A stretch of 11,646 nucleotides of DNA from Actinomycetota bacterium. GTDB lineage: Bacteria; Actinomycetota; Actinomycetes; Streptosporangiales; Streptosporangiaceae. Below, in pieces: positions 1 through 6,534 of this stretch (positions are counted from its first letter, which is position 1; every line of letters begins with the position of its first letter). The position numbers and the translations under genes are program-made. The stretch spans positions 1-11,646 of the forward strand of contig PLIQ01000169.1 in NCBI GenBank assembly GCA_003140115.1, written 5' to 3'. The notes below the pieces were generated by a model. It was given only the letters and a program-made list of their open reading frames with translations. It searched no databases and had not been told where the DNA came from.

Positions 1-941
1 GCGTCCAGCGGCAGCGCCTGGCCCGGGTTGGTGCCCCAGGTCACGTACGGGGTCAGCGTCCCGGCGTCCAGCGTCACCTCGTGGTCGAAGGTCGCGTCGT
101 CGTCGCCCGGCAGCGACCGCCAGTAGTCCAAGGCGCGCTCCCAGTCCGCGCCGGACGGAGCGTGCGGCCGGCCCTCCAGGTAGGCGAACGTCACGTCGTC
201 CGGGGCGACCAGCCCGGCCCGCGCGCCGGCCTCGATGGACATGTTGCAGACGGTCAGGCGGCCCTCCATGGACAGCGCGCGGACCGCGGGACCGCGGTAC
301 TCGACCACGTAGCCCTGGCCGCCGCCGGTGCCGATCTTGGCGATGATGGCCAGGATCAGGTCCTTGGGCGCAACCCCGTCGGGCAGCGCTCCGTTCACGG
401 TGATGGCCATCGTCTTGGGCCGGATCTGGGGCAGCGTCTGGGTGGCCAGCACGTGCTCGACCTCGCTGGTCCCGATGCCGAAGGCCAGCGCGCCGAGCGC
501 GCCGTGGGTGGAGGTGTGCGAGTCGCCGCAGACGATGGTCAGGCCCGGCTGGGTGAGCCCGAGCTGCGGGCCGATGACGTGGACGATGCCCTGCCCCGCG
601 TCGCCCGTGGGATGCAGCCGGACGCCGAACTCCGCGCAGTTCTTGCGCAGCGCCTCGACCTGCGTCCGCGACACCGGATCGGTGAAGGGGCTGCCGGGAC
701 CGTAGAGGGGAGTCGGGGAGGTGAGTCCGGTGATGCCGGTGGTCGGGACGTTGTGGTCCTCGGTGGCGATGGTCAGGTCGGGGCGGCGCACCTTGCGGCT
801 GGCCGCGCGCAGGCCGTCGAAGGCCTGCGGGCTGGTCACCTCGTGGATCAGGTGGAGGTCGATATAGAGCAGGTCGGGCTCACCTTCCGCGGTGCGCACC
901 AGGTGGGCGTCCCAGATCTTCTCGGCGAGCGTACGGCCCAT
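1..941 (-). CDS. leuC: 3-isopropylmalate dehydratase large subunit (LeuC), 3' end cut off by the window
   Basis: Isomerises 2-isopropylmalate to 3-isopropylmalate in leucine synthesis, as the large [4Fe-4S] subunit paired with LeuD; cytoplasmic. About 313 residues are visible of the usual ~470. The translation begins [15 protein letters not shown] and has the family blocks [18 protein letters not shown] (residues 28-45), TEDHNVPTT (60-68), [11 protein letters not shown] (137-147), [11 protein letters not shown] (233-243) and [10 protein letters not shown] (299-308). The C-terminal cysteines that hold the cluster lie outside the window. The ATG is preceded by AAGGGAG at about 8 nt; a GTG directly before it is too close to that site. 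Compared with remembered actinobacterial LeuC, residues 69-87 look about ten residues longer, just before DPVSRTQVE. The gene diverges from the IclR-type regulator across 80 bp. Identification is secure. Confidence 0.97.
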   Translation of the reverse strand, partial: MGRTLAEKIWDAHLVRTAEGEPDLLYIDLHLIHEVTSPQAFDGLRAASRKVRRPDLTIATEDHNVPTTGITGLTSPTPLYGPGSPFTDPVSRTQVEALRKNCAEFGVRLHPTGDAGQGIVHVIGPQLGLTQPGLTIVCGDSHTSTHGALGALAFGIGTSEVEHVLATQTLPQIRPKTMAITVNGALPDGVAPKDLILAIIAKIGTGGGQGYVVEYRGPAVRALSMEGRLTVCNMSIEAGARAGLVAPDDVTFAYLEGRPHAPSGADWERALDYWRSLPGDDDATFDHEVTLDAGTLTPYVTWGTNPGQALPLD

Positions 942-985
942 CACGCCCTCTCCCTTCGCCCGCCGCGCCCGGCGGCTGGGCAGCC

Positions 986-1014
986 TTGCGTCTCGCATCG
1001 CGAGACGGCAGTAT
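986..1014 (+). promoter_or_regulatory. Candidate promoter for the ndgR-type regulator
   Basis: TTGCGT at 986-991 and CAGTAT at 1009-1014 are separated by exactly 17 nt. The predicted transcription start is about 1021-1022, on the A of the ATG, so the mRNA would be leaderless. No Shine-Dalgarno precedes the ATG, which agrees. The -10 is a partial match, so this remains a prediction. A palindrome fills the spacer between the two boxes. Confidence 0.4.
989..1007. promoter_or_regulatory. Palindromic operator candidate between leuC and the IclR-type regulator
   Basis: A perfect inverted repeat with 8-bp arms, CGTCTCGC and GCGAGACG, around ATC. It lies in the 80-bp divergent spacer, between the candidate -35 and -10 of the regulator and 48-66 bp upstream of the leuC start. 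IclR-family proteins bind short palindromes as dimers, and NdgR/LtbR regulators are known to control the neighbouring leuCD. That this palindrome is the binding site is inference. Confidence 0.5.
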
Positions 1015-1021
1015 TCAGAAC

Positions 1022-1741
1022 ATGAACAACTCTAGCGGAGTCGGCGTCCTCGACAAGACCGTTTCCGTGCTGTCGGCCCTGGAGAGCGGCCCGGCCTCAC
1101 TGGCCCAGCTGGTCAAGGCGACCGGCCTGGCCCGGCCGACCGCGCACCGGATCGCGGTCGCCCTGGAGACGCACCGTTTGCTGACCCGGGACGCGCAGGG
1201 CCGGTTCGTGCTCGGCCCGCGGATCGGCGAGCTGGCCGCCGCGGCCGGGGAGGACCGGCTGCTGGCCATCGCCCAGCCCGTCCTGGTCCAGCTCAGGGAC
1301 CTCACCGGGGAAAGCGCCCAGCTCTACCGGCCGCACGCGGACACGCGCATCTGCGTGGCCGCCGCCGAGCGGACCAGCGGGCTGCGGGACACCGTCCCGG
1401 TTGGGGCGGCGCTACCGATGATCGCCGGATCGGCCGCCCAGGTCCTGCTGGCCTGGGAGGACGGCAGCCGCATGCACCGCGGGCTGCGCGGCGCCAAGTT
1501 CACCGCTACCACGCTGGCCCAGGTACGCCGACGCGGCTGGGCCGCCACCGCTGCCGAGCGCGAGCCCGGCGTCGCCTCGGTGTCCGCGCCGGTGCGCGGG
1601 CCCGGCGGCCGGATCATCGCCGCGGTTTCGGTGTCCGGGCCGATCGAGCGGCTGACCCGCTCCCCCGGCCGGATGCATGCGGGCGCCGTCGTGGCCGCGG
1701 GAGACAAGATCAGCAAGCTGCTGCGTGCCGAGGGGGTGTAG
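1022..1741 (+). CDS. ndgR: IclR-family transcriptional regulator, NdgR/LtbR type (leucine and other amino-acid metabolism)
   Basis: A 239-residue DNA-binding regulator. An N-terminal winged helix-turn-helix (about residues 6-62) has recognition helix [13 protein letters not shown] (36-48), followed by wing [10 protein letters not shown]. The C-terminal effector domain carries GESAQLY (96-102), [19 protein letters not shown] (110-128) and [19 protein letters not shown] (179-197). These blocks match NdgR of Streptomyces and LtbR of Corynebacterium, recalled from the family rather than searched. Known family members act on leuCD and other amino-acid genes. The ATG at 1022 gives the family start [12 protein letters not shown]. 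An in-frame upstream ATG at 986 would add 12 unconserved residues and would place the palindrome inside the coding sequence. Its divergent placement next to leuC is the family's classic context. The exact orthologue name is less certain than the family. Confidence 0.92.
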   Translation: MNNSSGVGVLDKTVSVLSALESGPASLAQLVKATGLARPTAHRIAVALETHRLLTRDAQGRFVLGPRIGELAAAAGEDRLLAIAQPVLVQLRDLTGESAQLYRPHADTRICVAAAERTSGLRDTVPVGAALPMIAGSAAQVLLAWEDGSRMHRGLRGAKFTATTLAQVRRRGWAATAAEREPGVASVSAPVRGPGGRIIAAVSVSGPIERLTRSPGRMHAGAVVAAGDKISKLLRAEGV

Positions 1742-1831
1742 GGGCGCGGGTGCGAAGGAGGCGCAGGGGCCGGGGGCGTGCAAGGGGTGCAGGGGAAGGG
1801 CATGCTGGACGAGCGGGGCTGCGAGGGCCGG

Positions 1832-1837
1832 TAGCCT
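1832..1837 (+). promoter_or_regulatory. Candidate -10 box in the ndgR-pntAA spacer
   Basis: TAGCCT fits the actinobacterial TAnnnT -10 pattern and lies 7 nt upstream of an ATG at 1845, the geometry of a leaderless transcript. The nearest -35-like hexamer, TGGACG at 1806-1811, is 20 nt away, longer than ideal. If real, it would give the pnt operon a leader of about 135 nt. Confidence 0.3.
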
Positions 1838-1844
1838 GCGGGGC

Positions 1845-1910
1845 ATGGCGGGAAATCGCAGGGTGTTTACCCCTGGCGCCACGTGTCCTACGGGACGGGG
1901 ACCACGATGA
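1845..1910 (+). CDS. Possible leaderless 21-residue small ORF upstream of pntAA
   Basis: ATG to TGA encodes 21 residues, starting MAGNRRVFTPGATC and ending TGRGPR: basic, with one Cys and several Gly/Pro. Support is only positional. A TAnnnT -10 motif sits 7 nt before the ATG, and there is no Shine-Dalgarno. It ends 69 nt before the pntAA start, so a regulatory upstream ORF is possible. It has no run of one amino acid that would suggest attenuation. The same frame is open further upstream to an ATG at 1677 within the regulator gene, so the reading frame alone means little. Function unknown; it may not be translated. Confidence 0.2.
   Translation: MAGNRRVFTPGATCPTGRGPR
1885..1896 (+). other. 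Small UACG-tetraloop hairpin in the pnt leader
   Basis: GTCC-TACG-GGAC forms a 4-bp stem, extendable by one T-G wobble, capped by a C(UACG)G loop of the very stable UNCG class. It overlaps the end of the candidate small ORF. No T-tract follows, so it is not a classical terminator. It may be a leader structure or chance. Confidence 0.25.
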
Positions 1911-1967
1911 ATGCGCCATGATGGATATGGTCAGAGGCGGACACTAACGGTTCCGGGGAACGGATAC

Positions 1968-1972
1968 GAGGT
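1968..1972 (+). promoter_or_regulatory. Ribosome binding site fixing the pntAA start
   Basis: GAGGT lies 7 nt before the ATG at 1980. This decides in favour of that start (MKAAVVKET) over the in-frame codon at 1911, which would add 23 unconserved residues and has no such site. Confidence 0.6.
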
Positions 1973-1979
1973 CGCGTGC

Positions 1980-3260
1980 ATGAAGGCTGCTGTCGTCAAG
2001 GAGACCGCGCCGGGCGAGCGCCGCGTGGCCTTGGTGCCCGAAGGCGTGACCAAGCTCGGCCGGGCCGGGATCGAGGTGCTGGTCGAACGCGGGGCCGGCG
2101 AGGACGCCTGGCTGAGCGACTCGCTTTACGACGACGCGGGCGCGACCATTGTCAGCGCCGCCGAGCTGTACCGGGACGCCGACGTCATCTTGACCGTGAC
2201 CAGGCCCTCGGCCGACGTGGTCCGCCTGCTGCGGCCGGGCCAGGCGGTCATCGGCATGCTGGTCCCGCTCATCTACCCCGAGCTGGCCGCGGCGCTGGCC
2301 GCGCAGGGCGTAACCGCGATCAGCCTGGACCAGCTGCCGCGGACGCTCAGCAGGACCCAGCCGATGGACGCGCTCAGCTCCCAGGCCAACGTGGCCGGCT
2401 ACAAGGCGGCGCTGGTCGCGGCGGCCGAGTTCGGCCGGTTCTTCCCGATGCTGATCACCGCGGCGGGCACCGCGCGCCCGGCCAAGGTGCTGGTGCTCGG
2501 GGCCGGGGTGGCCGGCCTGCAGGCGATCGGCACCGCCAGGCGGCTCGGCGCGGTGGTGAGCGGGTATGACGTCCGGCCCGCCTCCAAGATCGAGGTGGAG
2601 TCGCTCGGGGCCACGTTCGTCGAGCTGACCACGGGGGTCTCGGCGGCCGGCGAGGGCGGCTACGCCCGCGAACTGACCGTCGAGGAGCGCCAGGCCCAGC
2701 AGGACGAGCTGGCCGGGCACATCGCCCGGCACGACGTGGTGATCACCACCGCGCAGGTACCCGGCCGCCGGCCGCCGCTGCTGGTGACCGAGGACGCGAT
2801 CAAGGCCATGACGGCCGGTTCGGTCATCGTGGACATGGGCGCCAGCACGCTGGGCGGCAATGTGTCCGGGTCCCGGCCCGGCGAGACGGTCGTCACCGGC
2901 AACGGGATCACGATCATCGGGGCGGACAACCTGCCCGCCTCCATGCCGACCGCGGCCTCGAACGCGTACTCGCGGAACATCGCCACGCTGCTGGAGTACC
3001 TGACTGCCGACGGCGCGCTGGCCATCGATACCAGTGACGAGATCCAGGCTGGCGTGGTGATCACGCACGACGGCCGGGTCGTGCAGGAGGGCGTGGCCGC
3101 CCTGCTGGGCGCCCAGCCAGAACCAGCAGCGCCAGAACCACCAGCGCCAGAACAAACGGCGCGAGAACAACGAGAACAAGCGGTGCCACAACAAGCGGTG
3201 CCAGAACAAGCAGCGTGGGAATCAGAGGGAGGCGCCGATGTCGACGGCCTTGGTGACTGA
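1980..3260 (+). CDS. pntAA: Proton-translocating NAD(P)+ transhydrogenase subunit alpha part 1 (PntAA, NAD(H)-binding domain I)
   Basis: The peripheral cytoplasmic domain that binds NAD(H) and passes hydride to NADP+ on PntB, coupled to proton flow through PntAB/PntB. The start MKAAVVKETAPGERRVALVP is typical. The RQDS nucleotide-contact region is visible as RTLSRTQPMDALS (residues 121-133; Q127, D130, S133), with one residue more than the E. coli/Rhodospirillum form. GAGVAG (174-179) is the Rossmann glycine motif, and GADNLPASMPTAAS lies further on. At 426 residues it is longer than the ~380 of the Rhodospirillum counterpart. The excess is a Pro/Glu/Gln-rich tail from about residue 380, encoded by degenerate tandem DNA repeats. 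It overlaps pntAB by 23 bp, so the split three-gene arrangement is clear and translation is probably coupled. The tail probably acts as a flexible tether to the membrane part (inference). Confidence 0.95.
   Translation: MKAAVVKETAPGERRVALVPEGVTKLGRAGIEVLVERGAGEDAWLSDSLYDDAGATIVSAAELYRDADVILTVTRPSADVVRLLRPGQAVIGMLVPLIYPELAAALAAQGVTAISLDQLPRTLSRTQPMDALSSQANVAGYKAALVAAAEFGRFFPMLITAAGTARPAKVLVLGAGVAGLQAIGTARRLGAVVSGYDVRPASKIEVESLGATFVELTTGVSAAGEGGYARELTVEERQAQQDELAGHIARHDVVITTAQVPGRRPPLLVTEDAIKAMTAGSVIVDMGASTLGGNVSGSRPGETVVTGNGITIIGADNLPASMPTAASNAYSRNIATLLEYLTADGALAIDTSDEIQAGVVITHDGRVVQEGVAALLGAQPEPAAPEPPAPEQTAREQREQAVPQQAVPEQAAWESEGGADVDGLGD
3113..3212 (+). repeat. Degenerate ~15-bp tandem repeat encoding the PntAA Pro/Glu/Gln tail
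   Basis: About six or seven copies of a 15-nt unit such as GCGCCAGAACCACCA, GCGCCAGAACAAACG, GCGGTGCCACAACAA and GCGGTGCCAGAACAA. The coding strand is unusually rich in A and C compared with surrounding genes. It encodes PEP/PEQ/AVPQQ-type residues at the end of PntAA and stops about 25 nt before the pntAB start. One unit, GAGAACAA, is shortened. The array may have grown by slippage. Confidence 0.75.
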
Positions 3261-3612
3261 CCTGACCATTTTCGTCCTCGCGCTGCTGGTCGGTATCGAG
3301 GTCATCGGGAAGGTCCCGGCCACCCTGCATACGCCGCTGATGTCGGCGACCAACTCGATCCACGGCATCGTGCTGGCCGGCGCGCTGCTGATCGGGGTGA
3401 CCGCGCACACCACGGTCGGCTACATCCTGGCCTTCGTGGCCGCGGTGTTCGCCTCGGCCAACGTGGTCGGCGGGTACGTGGTGACCGAGCGGATGCTCAA
3501 GATGTTCCGCCGCAAGGCGCCGGAGCAGAACGCCGAAGCGCTGAACGGTCACAAGGGCCTCAAGGGGATCTTGAGCAGGGCGGGCAAGGCCCGATCGGGA
3601 GACTCCGCATGA
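3238..3612 (+). CDS. pntAB: NAD(P)+ transhydrogenase subunit alpha part 2 (PntAB, small membrane subunit)
   Basis: A 124-residue membrane subunit that forms part of the proton-conducting domain II together with PntB. Three hydrophobic segments are seen, at about residues 7-24, 42-56 and 58-80. The family signature TPLMSATNSIHGIVLAGA spans residues 32-49. The tail after TERMLKMFRRK is charged and cytoplasmic and is slightly longer than in minimal family members. The ATG has GAGGGAGG just upstream, located inside the end of pntAA, and the two genes overlap by 23 bp. The stop codon overlaps the pntB start as ATGA. Identification is secure from the motif and from its position between PntAA and PntB. 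Confidence 0.95.
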   Translation: MSTALVTDLTIFVLALLVGIEVIGKVPATLHTPLMSATNSIHGIVLAGALLIGVTAHTTVGYILAFVAAVFASANVVGGYVVTERMLKMFRRKAPEQNAEALNGHKGLKGILSRAGKARSGDSA

Positions 3613-5021
3613 GCGGGTTCGAGGGATCCATCCAGCTCGTCTACGTGCTGGCCGCGGCCCTGTTCGTGTTCGGCCTGCACCTGATGAACAGCCCGGCCAC
3701 CGCGCGCCGCGGCAACCAGGTGTCGATGACCGGCATGGTGATCGCGGGCATAGCCACGCTCATCCTGCTCATCCACGACGGCACGGTCACCGCGACGGGC
3801 TGGATCGTGCTGATCTGCGGCGCCCTGATCGGCTCCGCGATCGGCCTGTACGCGGCGCGGACGGTGCAGATGACCGCGATTCCGCAGCTGGTGTCGGCGT
3901 TCAACTCGGTGGGCGGCGGCGCGGCCGCGCTGGTGGCGATCTACGGCTACATCAACTCCGAGTCCCAGGCCGGAGGCGTGCTCGGGTCCACCACGGTATT
4001 CACCCTGCTCGACGTGCTGATCGGCTCGGTGACATTCTCCGGGTCGATCATCGCGGCGGGCAAGCTGCAGGGCTTCATCGGCGGCCAGCCGATCATCTTC
4101 AAGGGCAGCCGCCTGCTCAACGTGGTGCTCGCCGTGGTGGCGGTCGGCACGGCCGCGTTCATGCTCACCACCGCGAGCCTGCCGGCGCTGTTCATCGTGG
4201 TGCTCGCGGCGCTGGGGTTCGGGGTCTTGATGGTCCTGCCGATCGGCGGCGCGGACATGCCGGTGGTGATCTCGCTGCTGAACGCGTTCACCGGCACCGC
4301 GGTGGCGATGGCGGGCTTCGTCATCGGCAACTGGGCCCTGATCGTGGCCGGCGCGCTGGTCGGCGCGTCCGGCGGCATCTTGACCAAGCTGATGGCCGAC
4401 GCGATGAACCGGTCGCTGGTCAACATCATCGTGGGCGGGTTCGGCACCGGGGACAGCGCGGTCGCGGTGGCCGGGGCCGTCGACGCCCACGTCCGCTCGA
4501 TCGCGGCCGACGACGCGGCCATCCAGCTCGCCTACGCATCCAAGGTCATCATCGTGCCCGGCTACGGCCTGGCCGCCGCGCAGGCCCAGCACGGCGTGGG
4601 CGAGCTGGCCAAGCTGCTCGAGGACCGCGGTATCGAGGTCAGCTACGCCATCCACCCGGTCGCGGGGCGGATGCCCGGCCACATGAACGTGCTGCTGGCC
4701 GAGGCGAACGTGCCCTACCCGCTGCTCAAGGAGATGGACGAGATCAACCCGGAGTTCGGCCGGGCCGACGTGGCCCTGGTCATCGGGGCCAACGACGTGA
4801 CCAACCCGGCGGCCCGCCGTCCGGGCAACGAGATCTCCGGCATGCCGATCCTGGACGTGGACCAGGCCAAGTCGATCATCGTGGTCAAGCGGTCGATGGG
4901 CACCGGCTACGCCGGCCTGGAGAACGAGCTGTACTTCGACCCCAAGACCAGCATGTACTTCGCCGACGCCAAGAAGGCCATGGCCGAGCTGACCGCCGCG
5001 GTCAAGACCCTGGTGGCTTGA
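3609..5021 (+). CDS. pntB: NAD(P)+ transhydrogenase subunit beta (PntB, membrane domain II plus NADP(H)-binding domain III)
   Basis: A 470-residue integral membrane protein. The N-terminal ~265 residues contain about eight or nine hydrophobic helices, starting SIQLVYVLAAALFVFGLHLM. The C-terminal domain III binds NADP(H) on the cytoplasmic side: VPGYGLAAAQAQ (316-327) is the nucleotide motif, followed by HPVAGRMPGHMNVLLAEA, VIGANDVTNPAA (391-402) and KRSMGTGYAGLEN. With PntAA and PntAB it completes an enzyme that uses the proton gradient to reduce NADP+ with NADH, supplying NADPH for biosynthesis. Start ATG overlaps the pntAB stop by 4 bp, indicating translational coupling. Length and all motifs are normal for the family. 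No terminator hairpin is evident before the next gene, 48 bp on. Confidence 0.97.
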   Translation: MSGFEGSIQLVYVLAAALFVFGLHLMNSPATARRGNQVSMTGMVIAGIATLILLIHDGTVTATGWIVLICGALIGSAIGLYAARTVQMTAIPQLVSAFNSVGGGAAALVAIYGYINSESQAGGVLGSTTVFTLLDVLIGSVTFSGSIIAAGKLQGFIGGQPIIFKGSRLLNVVLAVVAVGTAAFMLTTASLPALFIVVLAALGFGVLMVLPIGGADMPVVISLLNAFTGTAVAMAGFVIGNWALIVAGALVGASGGILTKLMADAMNRSLVNIIVGGFGTGDSAVAVAGAVDAHVRSIAADDAAIQLAYASKVIIVPGYGLAAAQAQHGVGELAKLLEDRGIEVSYAIHPVAGRMPGHMNVLLAEANVPYPLLKEMDEINPEFGRADVALVIGANDVTNPAARRPGNEISGMPILDVDQAKSIIVVKRSMGTGYAGLENELYFDPKTSMYFADAKKAMAELTAAVKTLVA

Positions 5022-5033
5022 TTCCGCTGGGCG

Positions 5034-5039
5034 TAGGGT
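5034..5039 (+). promoter_or_regulatory. Possible -10 box in the pntB-trpB2 gap
   Basis: TAGGGT matches TAnnnT and would place a transcription start near 5046, giving a ~24-nt leader that contains the strong AGGAGG site at 5056-5061. No -35 at proper spacing was recognised. trpB2 could have its own promoter or simply be read through from the pnt operon. Confidence 0.25.
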
Positions 5040-5069
5040 GCGGGGGAAGATCTTCAGGAGGAGGGCGTC

Positions 5070-6434
5070 GTGACGGAGCGGACCAAGATCACCCTGGATG
5101 AGTCCGAGATTCCGCGGCAGTGGTACAACGTGATACCGGACCTGCCCACTCCGCCGCCTCCGCCGCTGCACCCGGGGACGCTCCAGCCGGTGGGGCCGGA
5201 GGACCTGGCGCCGCTGTTCCCGATGGAGCTCATCCGCCAGGAAGTGGCCACCGACTCCTTTATCGACGTTCCCGACGACGTGCTCGACGTTTACCGGCTG
5301 TGGCGGCCCACTCCGCTGTACCGGGCGCACCGGCTGGAAAAGGCCCTGAACACCCCCGCGCGGATCTACTACAAGTACGAAGGGGTCTCCCCGGCCGGCT
5401 CGCACAAGCCGAACACCGCGGTCCCGCAGGCGTACTACAACGCGGCCGAGGGCACCAAGCGGCTCACCACCGAGACCGGCGCCGGGCAGTGGGGCAGCGC
5501 GCTGGCCTTCGCGTGCGCCCAGTACGGCATCGACTGCGAGATCTGGATGGTCCGCGCGTCCTACGACCAGAAGCCGTACCGGCGCACGATGATGCAGACC
5601 TGGGGCGCCACCGTGCATCCCAGCCCGTCCCGGGCGACCACGGCCGGGGCGAAGATCCTGGCTGGCGACCCGGACTCGCCGGGCAGCCTGGGCATCGCGA
5701 TCAGCGAGGCGGTCGAGGCAGCCGGCGGCAGCGCCGAGACCAGGTACGCGCTGGGCAGCGTGCTCAACCACGTGTTGATGCACCAGACGGTGATCGGCCA
5801 GGAGGCGATCAAGCAGTTCGCCGCGGCCGGGGAAGACATGCCGGACCTGATCGTGGGCTGCACCGGCGGCGGGTCCAACTTCGCCGGGCTGTTCCTGCCG
5901 TTCCTGCGGGAGAAGCTGGCGGGGCGGGCCAACCCGGTGATCCGCGCGGTCGAGCCTACGGCCTGCCCGTCGTTCACCCGGGGCGTGTACGCCTACGACT
6001 TCGGTGACACGGCGGGGTTCACGCCGCTGCTGAAGATGCACACGCTGGGCCACGCCTTCATCCCCGACCCGGTGCACGCCGGCGGGCTGCGTTACCACGG
6101 CATGGCGCCGCTGCTGTCGCATATGTACGAGCTAGGGATGTTCGAGGCGGTGGCCAAGTCGCAGCGGGAGTGCTTCGCCGCCGCGGTGCTGTTCGCCAGG
6201 ACCGAGGGCATCATCCCGGCGCCGGAGCCGACCCACGCCCTCGCGGTAGCCATCGAGGAAGCCAAGCAGTGCGCCGAGTCGGGCGAGCCGAAGGTGATCT
6301 TGACCGCGCTGTGCGGCCACGGGCACTTCGACATGGCGGCCTACCAGACGTACCTGTCCGGGGAGATGACCGACTTCGAGTTGCCGCAGGAGCGCATCGA
6401 CGCGGCCATCGCGGACCTGCCCGCGGTCGGCTGA
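5070..6434 (+). CDS. trpB2: Tryptophan synthase beta chain, TrpB2 type
   Basis: A PLP enzyme joining indole and L-serine to make L-tryptophan; cytoplasmic. The N-terminal [20 protein letters not shown] block (residues 7-26) and the TETGAGQWG motif (133-141, with W where standard TrpB has H) mark the TrpB2 subfamily. The PLP Schiff-base lysine is K113 in GSHKPN, the catalytic glutamate corresponds to E135, and GGGSN (266-270) is the phosphate-binding loop. At 454 residues it has the usual TrpB2 length. The GTG start is fixed by AGGAGG 8 nt upstream. No trpA is present in the window; TrpB2 enzymes are often found away from trpA and some are proposed to salvage free indole. The gene lies 48 bp behind pntB and converges on a DAHP synthase. 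Family assignment is firm; the physiological role is inferred. Confidence 0.93.
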   Translation: MTERTKITLDESEIPRQWYNVIPDLPTPPPPPLHPGTLQPVGPEDLAPLFPMELIRQEVATDSFIDVPDDVLDVYRLWRPTPLYRAHRLEKALNTPARIYYKYEGVSPAGSHKPNTAVPQAYYNAAEGTKRLTTETGAGQWGSALAFACAQYGIDCEIWMVRASYDQKPYRRTMMQTWGATVHPSPSRATTAGAKILAGDPDSPGSLGIAISEAVEAAGGSAETRYALGSVLNHVLMHQTVIGQEAIKQFAAAGEDMPDLIVGCTGGGSNFAGLFLPFLREKLAGRANPVIRAVEPTACPSFTRGVYAYDFGDTAGFTPLLKMHTLGHAFIPDPVHAGGLRYHGMAPLLSHMYELGMFEAVAKSQRECFAAAVLFARTEGIIPAPEPTHALAVAIEEAKQCAESGEPKVILTALCGHGHFDMAAYQTYLSGEMTDFELPQERIDAAIADLPAVG

Positions 6435-6435
6435 C

Positions 6436-6526
6436 CGGGGGCTGGGCTGGTCCTGGGCTGGGCGGAGCTTGGGCAGGGCCGTGCCTGGGCTGGGCTGATG
6501 CTGGGGTGGGGAGCGGGAGGACGGGC
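6436..6526 (+). other. G-tract-rich spacer between convergent trpB2 and DAHP synthase genes
   Basis: This 100-bp spacer is built from imperfect repeats of CTGGGCTGGGC and has more than ten runs of three or more G on the plus strand, several separated by only 1-2 nt. Such spacing is compatible with G-quadruplex formation in the trpB2 transcript. No long hairpin followed by a T-tract is present; the best stem is a short CAGG/CCTG pair around 6474-6488. It may act in transcript ending between the convergent genes (inference). Confidence 0.45.
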
Positions 6527-6534
6527 CGTTCGGA

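Noticed and set aside
81..1025. 314-residue plus-strand open frame covering leuC
   Set aside because: LeuC motifs on the other strand are unmistakable; this frame is Arg/Gly/Val-rich without a domain and overlaps the divergent promoter.
1835..1862. CCTGCG/CGCAGG inverted repeat with a 16-nt loop as a terminator for ndgR
   Set aside because: Only 6-bp arms, a long loop and no T-tract; it is expected by chance at this GC content.
1742..1979. Possible tRNA gene in the ndgR-pntAA spacer
   Set aside because: GGTTCC-GG-GGAAC at 1950-1961 recalls a T-arm, but no acceptor stem, anticodon arm or T-loop consensus is present around it.
1944..3209. 421-residue minus-strand open frame opposite pntAA
   Set aside because: Antisense shadow of a secure gene, with the same Arg/His/Gly-rich composition and no conserved motif.
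3549..6122. 857-residue open frame on the minus strand opposite pntB and trpB2
   Set aside because: Its product is rich in Arg, His, Gly and Asp and has no recognisable domain. It lies exactly opposite two firmly identified genes. Such frames arise from third-position GC bias.
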